NCBI GenBank assembly: GCA_945875335.1
Contig: CAMCKD010000002.1
Location: 56,991-120,990, forward strand
DNA: 64,000 nucleotides
Source: an uncultured Clostridia bacterium
GTDB taxonomy: Bacteria > Bacillota > Clostridia > Oscillospirales > Oscillospiraceae
Direction: 5' to 3'
Shown here: piece after piece, positions 34,363 to 42,766 of the stretch
Position numbering within the stretch: the stretch's first letter is position 1
How the letters are laid out: each line of letters begins with the position of its first letter
The notes under the pieces: model-generated
What the model was told of the DNA's origin: nothing
What the model saw: only the letters and a program-made list of their open reading frames with translations
The model's database searches: none
Program-made: the position numbers and the translations under genes

Positions 34363-35727
34363 TTACATGGCAGTTTCAATTGCTTCTCTGATGTTCCTTA
34401 CCCGATAGACGGTCAATCCAGTGGGAATATCCAGCTTTTCCGAACCTCCGCGAGGAATGATACATTTGTGAAATCCCAACCGTGCAATCTCCGCCAGCCG
34501 CTGGTTCATATGAGAGACAGCGCGGATTTCCCCTGTCATACCCACCTCTCCGATGGCCACCAGGTCATCCGCTACGCATTGATCCCGATAGGAGGATGCC
34601 AGCGCCAGCACAATGGGCAAATCCGCCGCCGGTTCATCCAATCGCAGGCCGCCGATGACGTTGATATAGGCATCAAATAGGCCCATTCTCATTCCTGCCC
34701 GTTTCTCCATCACCGCCAGCATCAGCACAGCCCGGTTGAAATCGAAGCCATCGGAGGCTCTTCTGGGCGCATTCAGGGTTGTTTTTGCCACAAGGGCTTG
34801 TACCTCTGCCAGCACCGGCCTGGTTCCCTCCATCACGCAGGCCACGCAGGTGCCGCTGGCGCCTTCCGGTCTGCCGTCCAGGAGCATTTGAGAGGGGTTT
34901 GGCACCTCTACCAGTCCCATGTCCCGCATCTCAAATACGCCGATTTCGTTGGTAGAGCCAAAGCGGTTTTTGGCTGCCCGCAGGAGCCGGTAAGAGGAGT
35001 TGGGGTCGCCTTCAAAGTACAGCACACAGTCCACCATATGCTCCAGCACCTTGGGACCGGCAATATTTCCGTCCTTGTTGATGTGACCCACCACAAACAC
35101 GGTAATGCCATTGGATTTGCTCAGCTGCATCATGGACATGGTGCAGTCCTTCACCTGGGAAACACTGCCGGGAGAAGAATCATTTTCCTCATTATAAAGG
35201 GTTTGAATGGAGTCCACAATCAGGATATCCGGCTTTGTTTCCGCGGCGGCTTCCAGCACATCGGATAGTCTGGTTTCCGAGAGAATGAACAGCTCTGTAG
35301 GACTCACGCTCAGACGTTCCGCCCGGAGCTTTAGCTGCCGCTCACTTTCCTCGCCGGAGACATACAGCACCTTCCTTCCGGCGCACAGACTGTTGCAGAT
35401 TTGAAGCAGAAGAGTGGATTTGCCGATGCCCGGTGCGCCGCTGACCAGTACCAGGGAACCGGCTACCGCTCCCCCGCCCAGCACCCGGTCCAGCTCCCCC
35501 ATTCCGGTGGAGAAACGGGTTTCCCCGTCTGCTGCCACCTCACAGAGTCTCTGAGGGCGCTTGCTCTGCCCCACCGGCGAGGATTTTGCTTTCCCACCGG
35601 AGACTGTGGGCTTCTCAATGTGCTCTTCAATGGTGTTCCATGCACCGCAGCTGGGGCATCTTCCCTGCCACCGGGGGGTCTCGTTGCCGCAGCTGGTGCA
35701 GTAAAAAACGGTTTTTGTTTTCGCCAT
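34363..35727 (-). CDS. radA: DNA repair protein RadA
   Basis: A 454-residue RecA-like branch-migration helicase. The N-terminal zinc finger is CTSCGNETPRWQGRCPSC, Walker A is GAPGIGKSTLLLQ, the RadA-specific motif is KNRFGSTNEIGVFEM, and a C-terminal Lon-protease-like domain (residues about 285-454) includes RASDGFDFNRAVLMLAVMEK. No RBS anomaly; ATG 35727. It is commonly near clpC/disA in Firmicutes, but not here. Confidence 0.96.
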   Translation of the reverse strand: MAKTKTVFYCTSCGNETPRWQGRCPSCGAWNTIEEHIEKPTVSGGKAKSSPVGQSKRPQRLCEVAADGETRFSTGMGELDRVLGGGAVAGSLVLVSGAPGIGKSTLLLQICNSLCAGRKVLYVSGEESERQLKLRAERLSVSPTELFILSETRLSDVLEAAAETKPDILIVDSIQTLYNEENDSSPGSVSQVKDCTMSMMQLSKSNGITVFVVGHINKDGNIAGPKVLEHMVDCVLYFEGDPNSSYRLLRAAKNRFGSTNEIGVFEMRDMGLVEVPNPSQMLLDGRPEGASGTCVACVMEGTRPVLAEVQALVAKTTLNAPRRASDGFDFNRAVLMLAVMEKRAGMRMGLFDAYINVIGGLRLDEPAADLPIVLALASSYRDQCVADDLVAIGEVGMTGEIRAVSHMNQRLAEIARLGFHKCIIPRGGSEKLDIPTGLTVYRVRNIREAIETAM

Positions 35728-35770
35728 GCTTCTCGCTCCTGTTTCTGTTTTCTATATTATAGCATTCCTT

Positions 35771-36481
35771 TCAACTGGATGCAAGAAATCTCGCCAAACT
35801 GGTGGAAATGACGCAGCAGAGCTTTTTTTGATATTCCGGCGTTTGCAGCTTTGCCTCCTCCTGATGATTGGAAAGAAAACCGCATTCCACCAGCACCCCG
35901 GGGGCGTTGATTTTGTCCAGCAGATAAATACCGCTCCCCTGCTTGGCTTTTCGATTGCTGCCAGGGTTCAAGGTGGAGACCAGACTATCCTGCAAAAGCT
36001 TTGCCAGTTCCTCACTGCCGTCGGTTTTGGCATAGAAAACCTGAGCTCCGCTGTACTGCCCTTCTGGGAACGTGTTTTGGTGGATGCTCAGCAGCAGGGC
36101 GCTGGGGGTTCTGTCCACGATTCTCACCCGCTGCTTCAGATCGGACACCTTCTTCTGGGAGATGGTCTGCCCGGTGGTATAAACGGAGCTATCCGTGGTG
36201 CGAATCATCACCGTGTCATATCCTAATAGATGCAGCAAGTCATTCATTCGCAGGGCAATCTGCAGATTGAAATTGCTTTCATTTTTCCCGGTACAGGATA
36301 TGGCTCCTCCGTCCTCTCCGCCGTGCCCCGGGTCGATGACAATTCGGTGCAGCCGCTCCATGGGCACCATTTCCGCAATGGTCTCCACGGTTTTGTTTCC
36401 CAGAAATGTCCCAAACAGAAACAGCGACACCACCATGATGTAAAAAAGCACCGTGCTCTCAACTTTTCTGCGTTCCCGCAT
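35771..36481 (-). CDS. cwlD: N-acetylmuramoyl-L-alanine amidase CwlD
   Basis: A 236-residue Amidase_3 enzyme with an N-terminal signal-anchor helix (TVLFYIMVVSLFLFGTFLGN). Zinc ligands sit in RIVIDPGHGGEDGGA (His), KNESNFNLQIALRM (Glu) and LLLSIHQNTF (His); VLVECGFLSNHQEEAKL contains the catalytic Glu. CwlD removes peptide side chains from muramic acid so that muramic-delta-lactam of the spore cortex can form. GAGAGGTG precedes ATG 36481; the open frame extends further upstream without support. The size and nearby spore-coat genes favour CwlD over a vegetative amidase. Confidence 0.9.
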   Translation of the reverse strand: MRERRKVESTVLFYIMVVSLFLFGTFLGNKTVETIAEMVPMERLHRIVIDPGHGGEDGGAISCTGKNESNFNLQIALRMNDLLHLLGYDTVMIRTTDSSVYTTGQTISQKKVSDLKQRVRIVDRTPSALLLSIHQNTFPEGQYSGAQVFYAKTDGSEELAKLLQDSLVSTLNPGSNRKAKQGSGIYLLDKINAPGVLVECGFLSNHQEEAKLQTPEYQKKLCCVISTSLARFLASS

Positions 36482-36524
36482 ACGCAACACCTCTCTGAAT
36501 TCTATGACCCATTGGACGCAGAAT

Positions 36525-36552
36525 GAACATTGACGGAGATTCTGCATAGAAT
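36525..36552 (+). promoter_or_regulatory. Candidate sigma-E promoter of the cotJ operon
   Basis: GAACATT (36525-36531), a 13-base spacer and CATAGAAT (36545-36552), which matches the mother-cell sigma-E -10 consensus CATACAAT at seven of eight positions. The cotJ operon is sigma-E-dependent in Bacillus. Confidence 0.5.
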
Positions 36553-36596
36553 GACCTGGAATGACTCTTTCAGTCATGAAGTGAGGAGGTTTCATT

Positions 36597-37043
36597 ATGC
36601 AGTCAAAAAAACGGGAGATTCCCACGGGGATGGGAAAGCTGCCGGCAATCGCACCTTTGGCCAATCCCTATGTCCCCTTCCAGATGGATAATCCCGAGCA
36701 GTATGAGGCAAATCTCGGCCTGGTGCGGGGTACTCTATACCCAGGGTTGGATTTGCCCTTCCAGGGGATGGTAAACAAAAAGCCTCTGCCCCAGTCCCCT
36801 ACTTCGGAGCTGCAGGCATTGGGCTTTGCGGTGCAGGAGCTGGCGCTGTACCTGGATACCCACCGGGACGATGCGGAAGCTTTGGAGCTCTACCGCCGCT
36901 ACCAGCAGCTGCTCCATGACAAACGGATGGAATATGTCCGCAAGCACGGCCCTTTGAGCCACCGGGATCAGACTGCCGCCCCGGAATACGAATGGCTGAA
37001 TGACCCATGGCCCTGGGAATACAGCGGCAATCAGGAGGTATGA
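36597..37043 (+). CDS. Spore coat protein CotJA-CotJB fusion
   Basis: A 148-residue protein with two recognisable parts. Residues about 15-58 (PLANPYVPFQ, then LVRGTLYPGLDLPFQG) are the CotJA core, in which the x-G-T-L/I-x-P-x-L-D-x-P-F motif is diagnostic. Residues about 70-145 (ELQALGFAVQELALYLDTHR, LHDKRMEYVRKHGPLSH, WPWEY) are CotJB. In Bacillus and most clostridia these are separate genes. GAGGAGG precedes ATG 36597. cotJC follows three bases after the stop. No frameshift or internal RBS suggests two products. Confidence 0.85.
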   Translation: MQSKKREIPTGMGKLPAIAPLANPYVPFQMDNPEQYEANLGLVRGTLYPGLDLPFQGMVNKKPLPQSPTSELQALGFAVQELALYLDTHRDDAEALELYRRYQQLLHDKRMEYVRKHGPLSHRDQTAAPEYEWLNDPWPWEYSGNQEV

Positions 37044-37045
37044 CC

Positions 37046-37642
37046 ATGTTTTCTTATGAAAAGAAGCTGCAATACCCTGTGAAAATCAAAAATCCCAATC
37101 CAAATCTTGCAAAAATCATTCTGACACAGTACGGCGGCCCAGACGGCGAATTGGGCGCCAGCCTGCGTTATTTGTCCCAGCGCTATTCCATGCCCTTTGA
37201 CGAATTAAAGGGCTTGTTAACTGACATTGGAACGGAGGAATTGGGCCACCTGGAAATGATTGGGGCCATTGTGCATCAGCTGACCCGGAATTTGAAGGGA
37301 AATCAGATGAAGGACCCGGCGTTTGCGCCCTATTTTGTGGATCACACCGTTGGGGTCTATCCTGCCTCAGCGGCGGGAACGCCCTGGAGTGCGGCCACCA
37401 TGCAGGTGAAGGGCGACCCCATTACCGATTTGGTGGAGAACATGGCAGCGGAGCAGAAAGCCCGCACTACCTACGACAACATCCTTCGCATCAGCGACGA
37501 CCCGGATGTGAACGATGTCATCAAGTTCCTCCGGGAGCGGGAGGTTGTCCATTTCCAGCGTTTTGGCGAAGCAGTACAGCTGCTGCGGGATAAGCTGAAC
37601 CAGAAAAATGTGTACTATATGAATCCGGCTGTGGATATCTAA
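37046..37642 (+). CDS. cotJC: Spore coat protein CotJC (manganese catalase-like)
   Basis: A 198-residue ferritin-like/Mn-catalase protein: MFSYEKKLQYPVKIKNPNPN at the N-terminus, ILTQYGGPDGELGASLRYL (metal Glu), DIGTEELGHLEMIGAIV (E-x-x-H), AEQKARTTYDNIL and REREVVHFQRFGEA (E-x-x-H). The C-terminus ends MNPAVDI. AGGAGG (37033-37039) supports ATG 37046 over 37040. It is a coat component and probable peroxide scavenger. The stop codon is followed at once by repeat copy B. Confidence 0.93.
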   Translation: MFSYEKKLQYPVKIKNPNPNLAKIILTQYGGPDGELGASLRYLSQRYSMPFDELKGLLTDIGTEELGHLEMIGAIVHQLTRNLKGNQMKDPAFAPYFVDHTVGVYPASAAGTPWSAATMQVKGDPITDLVENMAAEQKARTTYDNILRISDDPDVNDVIKFLREREVVHFQRFGEAVQLLRDKLNQKNVYYMNPAVDI

Positions 37643-37803
37643 GGAAGCTTTGATTAACTCGGCAAGAGCTGGTGGCGAGGGATTTTGACTCAGCTGAAAG
37701 TTCTGAAATTGAGGGAATACTTTGTGTATTTCCCAATTTCAGAACTGCACGGATGAGGCAAAAGACCCGCCATCCAGCCGCAGACGATTTATTCAGAGAT
37801 TCC
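37643..37803. repeat. 161-bp imperfect-palindrome repeat, copy B
   Basis: Same length and same layout as copy A (18932-19092). The inner hairpin spans 37698-37745 or thereabouts (AGTTCTGAAATT / AATTTCAGAACT), the middle helix pairs 37669-37680 with 37666+100 to 37777 (about 37766-37777), and the outer arms are degraded (37643-37661 with 37785-37803). It begins on the base after the cotJC stop. Differences from copy A occur as paired compensatory changes. Confidence 0.85.
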
Positions 37804-37895
37804 CTAATAAATTGGGTTAAAATGTTGGGGTCAGGCGGTGAGCTTGGCCCCGTTGTCATAAAAGTGTGAACGAAATAATTTCTGATGTAGGATCG

Positions 37896-39500
37896 TCAAT
37901 CCTTCCATTTTTCGATGAGATTCCGAATTTGCGAGGTCAGCTTGGCGTTTTCCTTGTTGGTTCTGCCTCTGCGGCCCTTGACCAGGGCCAGCAGTTCTTC
38001 CGCTGCCGCCAACAGATCTGCGTATACCGCCTGGGCACGGGCAGTCCCCTTCATGATTTGCTCCCGACTGATGGGTTTTGATTCGGTATATACGGTCATC
38101 CGATCTGTGAGAAGGTCGTATTCGGTACCGCTGTACGGTGCTTCAGCATGGTATCCCATACCGGTGAGCAGCTCCTGGAAGGATTTGCAGGCATCATCGT
38201 CCCCGTGATTTATATAAACCGTCCTCGGCTTCTCCCGAAATCCCTGCAGCCAGTTTACCAGACCGTCCCGGTCAGCGTGGCCAGAGGTTCCGTGCAGCGA
38301 CGCAATCTCCGCGTGCACTGCAATATCCTCGCCAAAGAGCCGTACTGTCTTTGCCCCGTCTTGCAGTCGCCGTCCCAGAGAGTTCTCTGCCTGATAGCCT
38401 ACAAAGAGTATCATGCTCTCCTGACGCCAGAGATTGTGCTTCAAATGATGGCGAATCCGACCTGCTTCACACATACCACTGGCAGAAAGAATGACCTTGG
38501 GCTGATGATTCTCATTGATCAGCTTGGAATCCTCCGGTGTCACTGAAAGGCAAAGTCCGTCAAACCAAAGTGGATTGATGCCCTGCCTGACCAGTGCCGT
38601 AGTCTGTTCATCCAGACAATTCAGGTCACATTGGAGAAAAACCGCCGTCGCTTCCACCGCCAGGGGGGAGTCCACATATACAGGGAAGCCCTCGTGGCCG
38701 CGCACGAGCCCGTTTTGCTTGATTTCGCGGATAGCATACAGCATCTCCTGAGTTCTGCCCACCGCAAAGGAAGGAATGATCACACTGCCGCCCCGGTCAA
38801 ATGCCCGCTGGATGCATTCTGCCAACTCCGTCACCACATTCCCTGGGCGCTCATGGAGTCGGTTTCCATAGGTGGATTCGATGACCAGATAGTCCGTTTC
38901 CTCCACCTTCTGTGGATCGTTGATGATGGGCTGGTTGAGGTTGCCCACATCCCCGGAAAAGACGATTTTTCTCGTTTGGTCTCCTTCGGCCAGCCATAAT
39001 TCGATGCACGCAGACCCCAGAAGATGCCCGATATCCGTGAAACGTACCACAACGCCCTCTGCCACCCGAAGGATATCCCCATACCCGCAGGGGCGAAACT
39101 GGCCGATGGCACCCAAGGCATCCTGCAGGTCATACACTGGCCTCACCGCCGACTCACCGGCCCGTTCTGCCTTTCTGGTACGCCATTCCGCTTCGGACAT
39201 CTGGATGTGAGCAGAGTCTCTGAGCATGATATTACACAGGTTTGAGGTCTCCCTTGTTGCGTAGATTTGACCACGGAAACCATCTTTATAGAGTTTGGGC
39301 AGCATACCAGAGTGGTCAATATGGGCATGTGTCAGAAATACGGCCTCAATGGCTCCTGGATGAACCGGAAGAGGAACGTTTTCAAAGACATCTACCCCCT
39401 GCTCCATGCCGCAGTCAACCAGATACTGTCTTCCTCCAACTTCCAGCAGAGTACAGCTTCCGGTTACTTCGTGGGTTGCGCCGATAAACTGTATTTTCAT
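37896..39500 (-). CDS. Beta-CASP metallo-beta-lactamase RNase-like hydrolase
   Basis: A 534-residue MBL-fold/beta-CASP protein. Metal motifs are FLTHAHIDHSG (motif 2), FTDIGHLLGSA, IVFSGDVGNL (motif 4) and the beta-CASP boxes PSFAVGRTQEML, VDSPLA, VILSASGMCEAGRI (motif B) and LHGTSGHADRDGLVNW (motif C). Such enzymes are RNA endo/exonucleases (CPSF-73/YSH1-like) in bacteria and archaea. The C-terminal charged tail (residues about 485-534) is an addition. GAGGAG precedes ATG 39500. It is downstream of ispA with a 38-base gap, probably the last gene of that operon. Confidence 0.9.
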   Translation of the reverse strand: MKIQFIGATHEVTGSCTLLEVGGRQYLVDCGMEQGVDVFENVPLPVHPGAIEAVFLTHAHIDHSGMLPKLYKDGFRGQIYATRETSNLCNIMLRDSAHIQMSEAEWRTRKAERAGESAVRPVYDLQDALGAIGQFRPCGYGDILRVAEGVVVRFTDIGHLLGSACIELWLAEGDQTRKIVFSGDVGNLNQPIINDPQKVEETDYLVIESTYGNRLHERPGNVVTELAECIQRAFDRGGSVIIPSFAVGRTQEMLYAIREIKQNGLVRGHEGFPVYVDSPLAVEATAVFLQCDLNCLDEQTTALVRQGINPLWFDGLCLSVTPEDSKLINENHQPKVILSASGMCEAGRIRHHLKHNLWRQESMILFVGYQAENSLGRRLQDGAKTVRLFGEDIAVHAEIASLHGTSGHADRDGLVNWLQGFREKPRTVYINHGDDDACKSFQELLTGMGYHAEAPYSGTEYDLLTDRMTVYTESKPISREQIMKGTARAQAVYADLLAAAEELLALVKGRRGRTNKENAKLTSQIRNLIEKWKD

Positions 39501-39537
39501 AGTATCTCCTCGCCTTGACTTTTGTGTATGGTGCCTC

Positions 39538-40410
39538 TTATACCTTTCTCTCGGTAAGGCTGCGGGCCAGGAAAATGAGATCGTCGGCATCCTCAAAAAC
39601 GGCCAGGCGCTCAATGGCGGCATCGGTGTATTTTTGCACCAATTGCTCACACTTTTCCAAACCGTAAAGTCGGACAAAGGTATTCTTATCCGCGTCGTGC
39701 CCCGTGGCCTTGCCCAGCTCACCGGCATCGCCGATCACATCCAGCATATCATCCCGGATTTGGAAGGCAAGACCCAGGCAACCTGCAAATCCGGCAGCGG
39801 CTTCAAGCTGCGCTTCGCTTCCACCACCGGCAATGGCACCCAAAACGCAGGCGGCATTGATCAGCGCGCCTGTTTTTCGGCTCTGGATGTCCAGTACCTC
39901 CTGCTCCGTGCACTGGCGCTGCTCGCTGAGCATATCCAGCACCTGGCCGCCTACCATTCCGAGAGAGCCTGCATTTTCGGACAGAACCCCAATTGCCAGT
40001 GCCATATCCCCGGGCCTGGGCAGCTGAGCCGAGGCTGCCAGGGCAAAGGCATCCGTCAGAAGGGCATCCCCGGCCAGTACCGCCATGGCTTCGCCGTAGA
40101 CCTTGTGATTGGTCAGGCGGCCCCGGCGGTAGTCATCATTGTCCATGCAGGGCAGGTCGTCGTGAATCAGGCTGTAAGTGTGAATCATTTCAATGGCACC
40201 GGCAAAGGGAGCGGCATTTTTCCAGTCTCCCCCGCACAGGCGGCAGAACTCAAAAGCAAAGATGGGCCGCAGCCGTTTTCCCCCGGCAAGGAGGCTATAT
40301 TTCATGGCTTCAAACAATGCTTTTTGTGGCTCTGAATCAAAGCGGCTATAAAAGTCTGACAGGTATTTCTCGATGTATTGCCGGTATTCCCGGAAGCACT
40401 CACTGCTCAT
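39538..40410 (-). CDS. ispA: Farnesyl/geranyl diphosphate synthase
   Basis: A 290-residue short-chain prenyltransferase: GGKRLRPIFAFEFC, the first Asp-rich motif in SLIHDDLPCMDNDDYRRG (with the two-residue insertion typical of bacterial FPP synthases), and the second in LAFQIRDDMLDVIGD. It supplies farnesyl diphosphate for undecaprenyl and isoprenoid synthesis. ATG 40410 follows GGAGG and overlaps the end of xseB by 11 bases, the common xseA-xseB-ispA order. Confidence 0.95.
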   Translation of the reverse strand: MSSECFREYRQYIEKYLSDFYSRFDSEPQKALFEAMKYSLLAGGKRLRPIFAFEFCRLCGGDWKNAAPFAGAIEMIHTYSLIHDDLPCMDNDDYRRGRLTNHKVYGEAMAVLAGDALLTDAFALAASAQLPRPGDMALAIGVLSENAGSLGMVGGQVLDMLSEQRQCTEQEVLDIQSRKTGALINAACVLGAIAGGGSEAQLEAAAGFAGCLGLAFQIRDDMLDVIGDAGELGKATGHDADKNTFVRLYGLEKCEQLVQKYTDAAIERLAVFEDADDLIFLARSLTERKV

Positions 40411-40633
40411 CGGTGAAATCCTCCTCCACGGGGCTGCCATCCGGGGCGGTCATGATTTTTTTCACTTGAAGCTCCGCGTCATCCAGGAGCTTTCCGCAGC
40501 GCCGAATCAATTCGGTTCCCTCCTGGAACATGCGCAGGGATTCTTCCAGCTCCACATCTCCCTTTTCCATGGCCCGGACAATCTGCTCCAGGCGCTGCAT
40601 GGATGATTCAAAGGTCTGATTATTGGCGTTCAT
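40400..40633 (-). CDS. xseB: Exodeoxyribonuclease VII small subunit
   Basis: A 77-residue protein with the typical helical hairpin FESSMQRLEQIVRAMEKGDV then ELEESLRMFQEGTELIRRC. Several copies coat the large subunit XseA and limit its nuclease activity. ATGA overlap with xseA; end overlaps ispA. Confidence 0.95.
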   Translation of the reverse strand: MNANNQTFESSMQRLEQIVRAMEKGDVELEESLRMFQEGTELIRRCGKLLDDAELQVKKIMTAPDGSPVEEDFTDEQ

Positions 40634-41841
40634 ATGGTATCCTCCTTTACATCCGACACCACAGCGGTGATGCTGCCATCGGACAATGTGACCCGGACTT
40701 CTCTGCCAGGTGCGGTTTGCTTGATGGAACGAAGAATGGTTCCGTCATCAGAATTCACAATGGAATAGCCTCTTGTGAGCACTTTTAAGGGGCTCATGGC
40801 ATCCAGCTTTGCCGTGCAGGAGATGAAACGCTGTTTTTTGCGCTGTACCTGCTGGGTCTGGGCGGCGATCATACGGGTTTTCAGATGTTCCAGATTCTTC
40901 TGCAGCTGTTCCAAATAGCCCGTAGGACTGGACAGCGCCGGAGCGTGGGACAGCACATTCAGCCGCTGGCGGGCACCTTTCAATTGCCGTGACAGGGCGC
41001 CTGCCATAGAAGAAGCGGCGGAATCCATGCTCTGCAGCAGTGATGCCTGGTCGGGCACTGCCAGCTCTGCGGCGTTGGAAGGCGTGGCTGCCCGCAGGTC
41101 GGCTACATAGTCCGAAATGGTCACATCCGGCTCATGGCCAACGGCGGAAATGATGGGAATCTGGGATTCATAAATGGCATAGGCCACCCGCTCGTCATTA
41201 AATGCCCACAAATCTTCGATGGAACCGCCGCCCCGGCCCACAATCAACAGGTCGGCCAGGCGGTAGTAATTGGCATATCGAATGGCGGCGGCAATCTCCC
41301 CCGGCGCTTCCACGCCCTGTACCCGCACGGGAAGCAGGCGAACCTGGGTCAGCGGATACCGCTTGTTCAGAATCCGAAGCATGTCGTGAATAGCGGCACC
41401 GGCGGAGCTGGTGATGATTCCGATGGTGCCGGGGAAAGGCGGCAGCGGTTTTTTGTGGGCCGGATCAAATAGCCCCTGAGCGGCCAGCTTGGCTTTCAGC
41501 TGCTCGAAAGCGGCGTAGAGATCCCCTACCCCGTCCACGGTCATGGAGCTGCAATAGAGCTGGAAAGCGCCGTCCCTGGGATAGACGGTGATGCGCCCCA
41601 TGGCAATGACCTTCATGCCGTTTTCCGGCCGAAACCGCAGCCGGGCGGCACTGGTTTTGAACATCACGCATTTCAGAGCCGCGTTTTCATCCTTCAAGGT
41701 GAAGTAATGATGGCCGGAGGGGTACATTTTGTAGTTGCTGATCTCGCCCCGAACGGCCACCTGATTCAAAAGTCGATCCTCGTCCATCCGGCTGCGGATG
41801 TACTCGTTGATTTGGGTAATGGATAAAACCTGCTGCTGCAT
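40630..41841 (-). CDS. xseA: Exodeoxyribonuclease VII large subunit
   Basis: A 403-residue nuclease subunit. The N-terminal OB fold has SITQINEYIRSRMDEDRLL and VAVRGEISNYKMYPSGHHYF. The catalytic domain has GTIGIITSSAGAAIHDML and ILIVGRGGGSIEDLWAFNDE-like sequence (here LLIVGRGGGSIEDLWAF) and GHEPDVTISDYVADLRAATP. It degrades single-stranded DNA. The gene follows the TsaD-like gene by one base. Confidence 0.96.
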   Translation of the reverse strand: MQQQVLSITQINEYIRSRMDEDRLLNQVAVRGEISNYKMYPSGHHYFTLKDENAALKCVMFKTSAARLRFRPENGMKVIAMGRITVYPRDGAFQLYCSSMTVDGVGDLYAAFEQLKAKLAAQGLFDPAHKKPLPPFPGTIGIITSSAGAAIHDMLRILNKRYPLTQVRLLPVRVQGVEAPGEIAAAIRYANYYRLADLLIVGRGGGSIEDLWAFNDERVAYAIYESQIPIISAVGHEPDVTISDYVADLRAATPSNAAELAVPDQASLLQSMDSAASSMAGALSRQLKGARQRLNVLSHAPALSSPTGYLEQLQKNLEHLKTRMIAAQTQQVQRKKQRFISCTAKLDAMSPLKVLTRGYSIVNSDDGTILRSIKQTAPGREVRVTLSDGSITAVVSDVKEDTI

Positions 41842-41842
41842 A

Positions 41843-42766
41843 TTATCCCTCCGTGATCCGATGGGCCAGTATCGCCACGCCCATGGCGTTGTCTGTGGAA
41901 TATTGAGGCTGGGCGAAAATGGGGCTAAGAGGCTGCATCACCTGGCGCAGCATGGAATTGGAGGCCACCCCGCCGGAGAACACCACCGGCAGTCCGGGGA
42001 ATTGCTTCAGCGCCTGTTCCGTGGCGCGATATACTGCCCCGGCCACACAGCGAAGGGCAAAGGCCGCGGTTTCCTGGGGATTTGAATGCCGTTCCTGGAA
42101 CTGCTGCACCTTGTTCTGCACCCCGGAAAGGGAGAAGCTGCATCCGTCGCATTTCACACGGAACACATCCCGGAGCTCTGCTTGACGGCTCAATTCATCC
42201 AGCTGCTTCCCCGATGGAAAGGACAGCCCCAAAAGCTGACCGGTGCGGTCAATCAACTGACCGGCGGAGATGTCCGTGGTGCCGCCCAGCTTGGTGCAGG
42301 TTACGTTCTTCCCCTCAGGCTCTACAAGCAGCAGCTCCGTGGTGCCCCCGGACAGATGCCAGGCAAGATGTGGCCCATCCATGATATCCAGCCTTCCGGC
42401 GCTCCATAAGGATGCGGCAATATGTCCCTGTTGGTGGGAAACCTCCACCAATGGGACGCCGATTACATCCGCCAGAAGCTTTGCGTGGGACACCCCAACC
42501 AGAAAGCAGGGCATATAGCTCCCTTCCACCGCTCTGGGGCGGGTGCTGACGCCGACGGCACCGATGTTTTTCGCCTGAATATCGGAAAACAGCCTGCCGG
42601 AAAGCTCCGGCAGGCTTTTGATGTGGGCGAATACAGCATCGGACTGGCGCAGACCCAGCTCCCCAAGCTTTACCGGCAGGAGCTTTGAGCAATTGATACC
42701 GCCTGTTCCATCGAAAAAGGCGATGGAGGTGGTGTAGTTGCTGGTATCGATTCCGATGACATTCAT
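41843..42766 (-). CDS. TsaD/Kae1-like paralogue, role unknown
   Basis: A 307-residue ASKHA-fold protein of the Kae1/TsaD family, shorter than TsaD. It starts MNVIGIDTSNYTTSIAFF in place of the ESSCDET motif. The metal histidines are kept (VSHQQGHIAAS), as are WHLSGGTTELLLV, FSGGVASNSMLR and the Asp in STDNAMGVAIL. A true tsaD lies at 90-1106, so this is a second copy in the window. It is embedded between nusB (4-base overlap) and xseA (1-base gap), a context known for clostridial TsaD-like proteins. Function unassigned. Confidence 0.82.
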   Translation of the reverse strand: MNVIGIDTSNYTTSIAFFDGTGGINCSKLLPVKLGELGLRQSDAVFAHIKSLPELSGRLFSDIQAKNIGAVGVSTRPRAVEGSYMPCFLVGVSHAKLLADVIGVPLVEVSHQQGHIAASLWSAGRLDIMDGPHLAWHLSGGTTELLLVEPEGKNVTCTKLGGTTDISAGQLIDRTGQLLGLSFPSGKQLDELSRQAELRDVFRVKCDGCSFSLSGVQNKVQQFQERHSNPQETAAFALRCVAGAVYRATEQALKQFPGLPVVFSGGVASNSMLRQVMQPLSPIFAQPQYSTDNAMGVAILAHRITEG

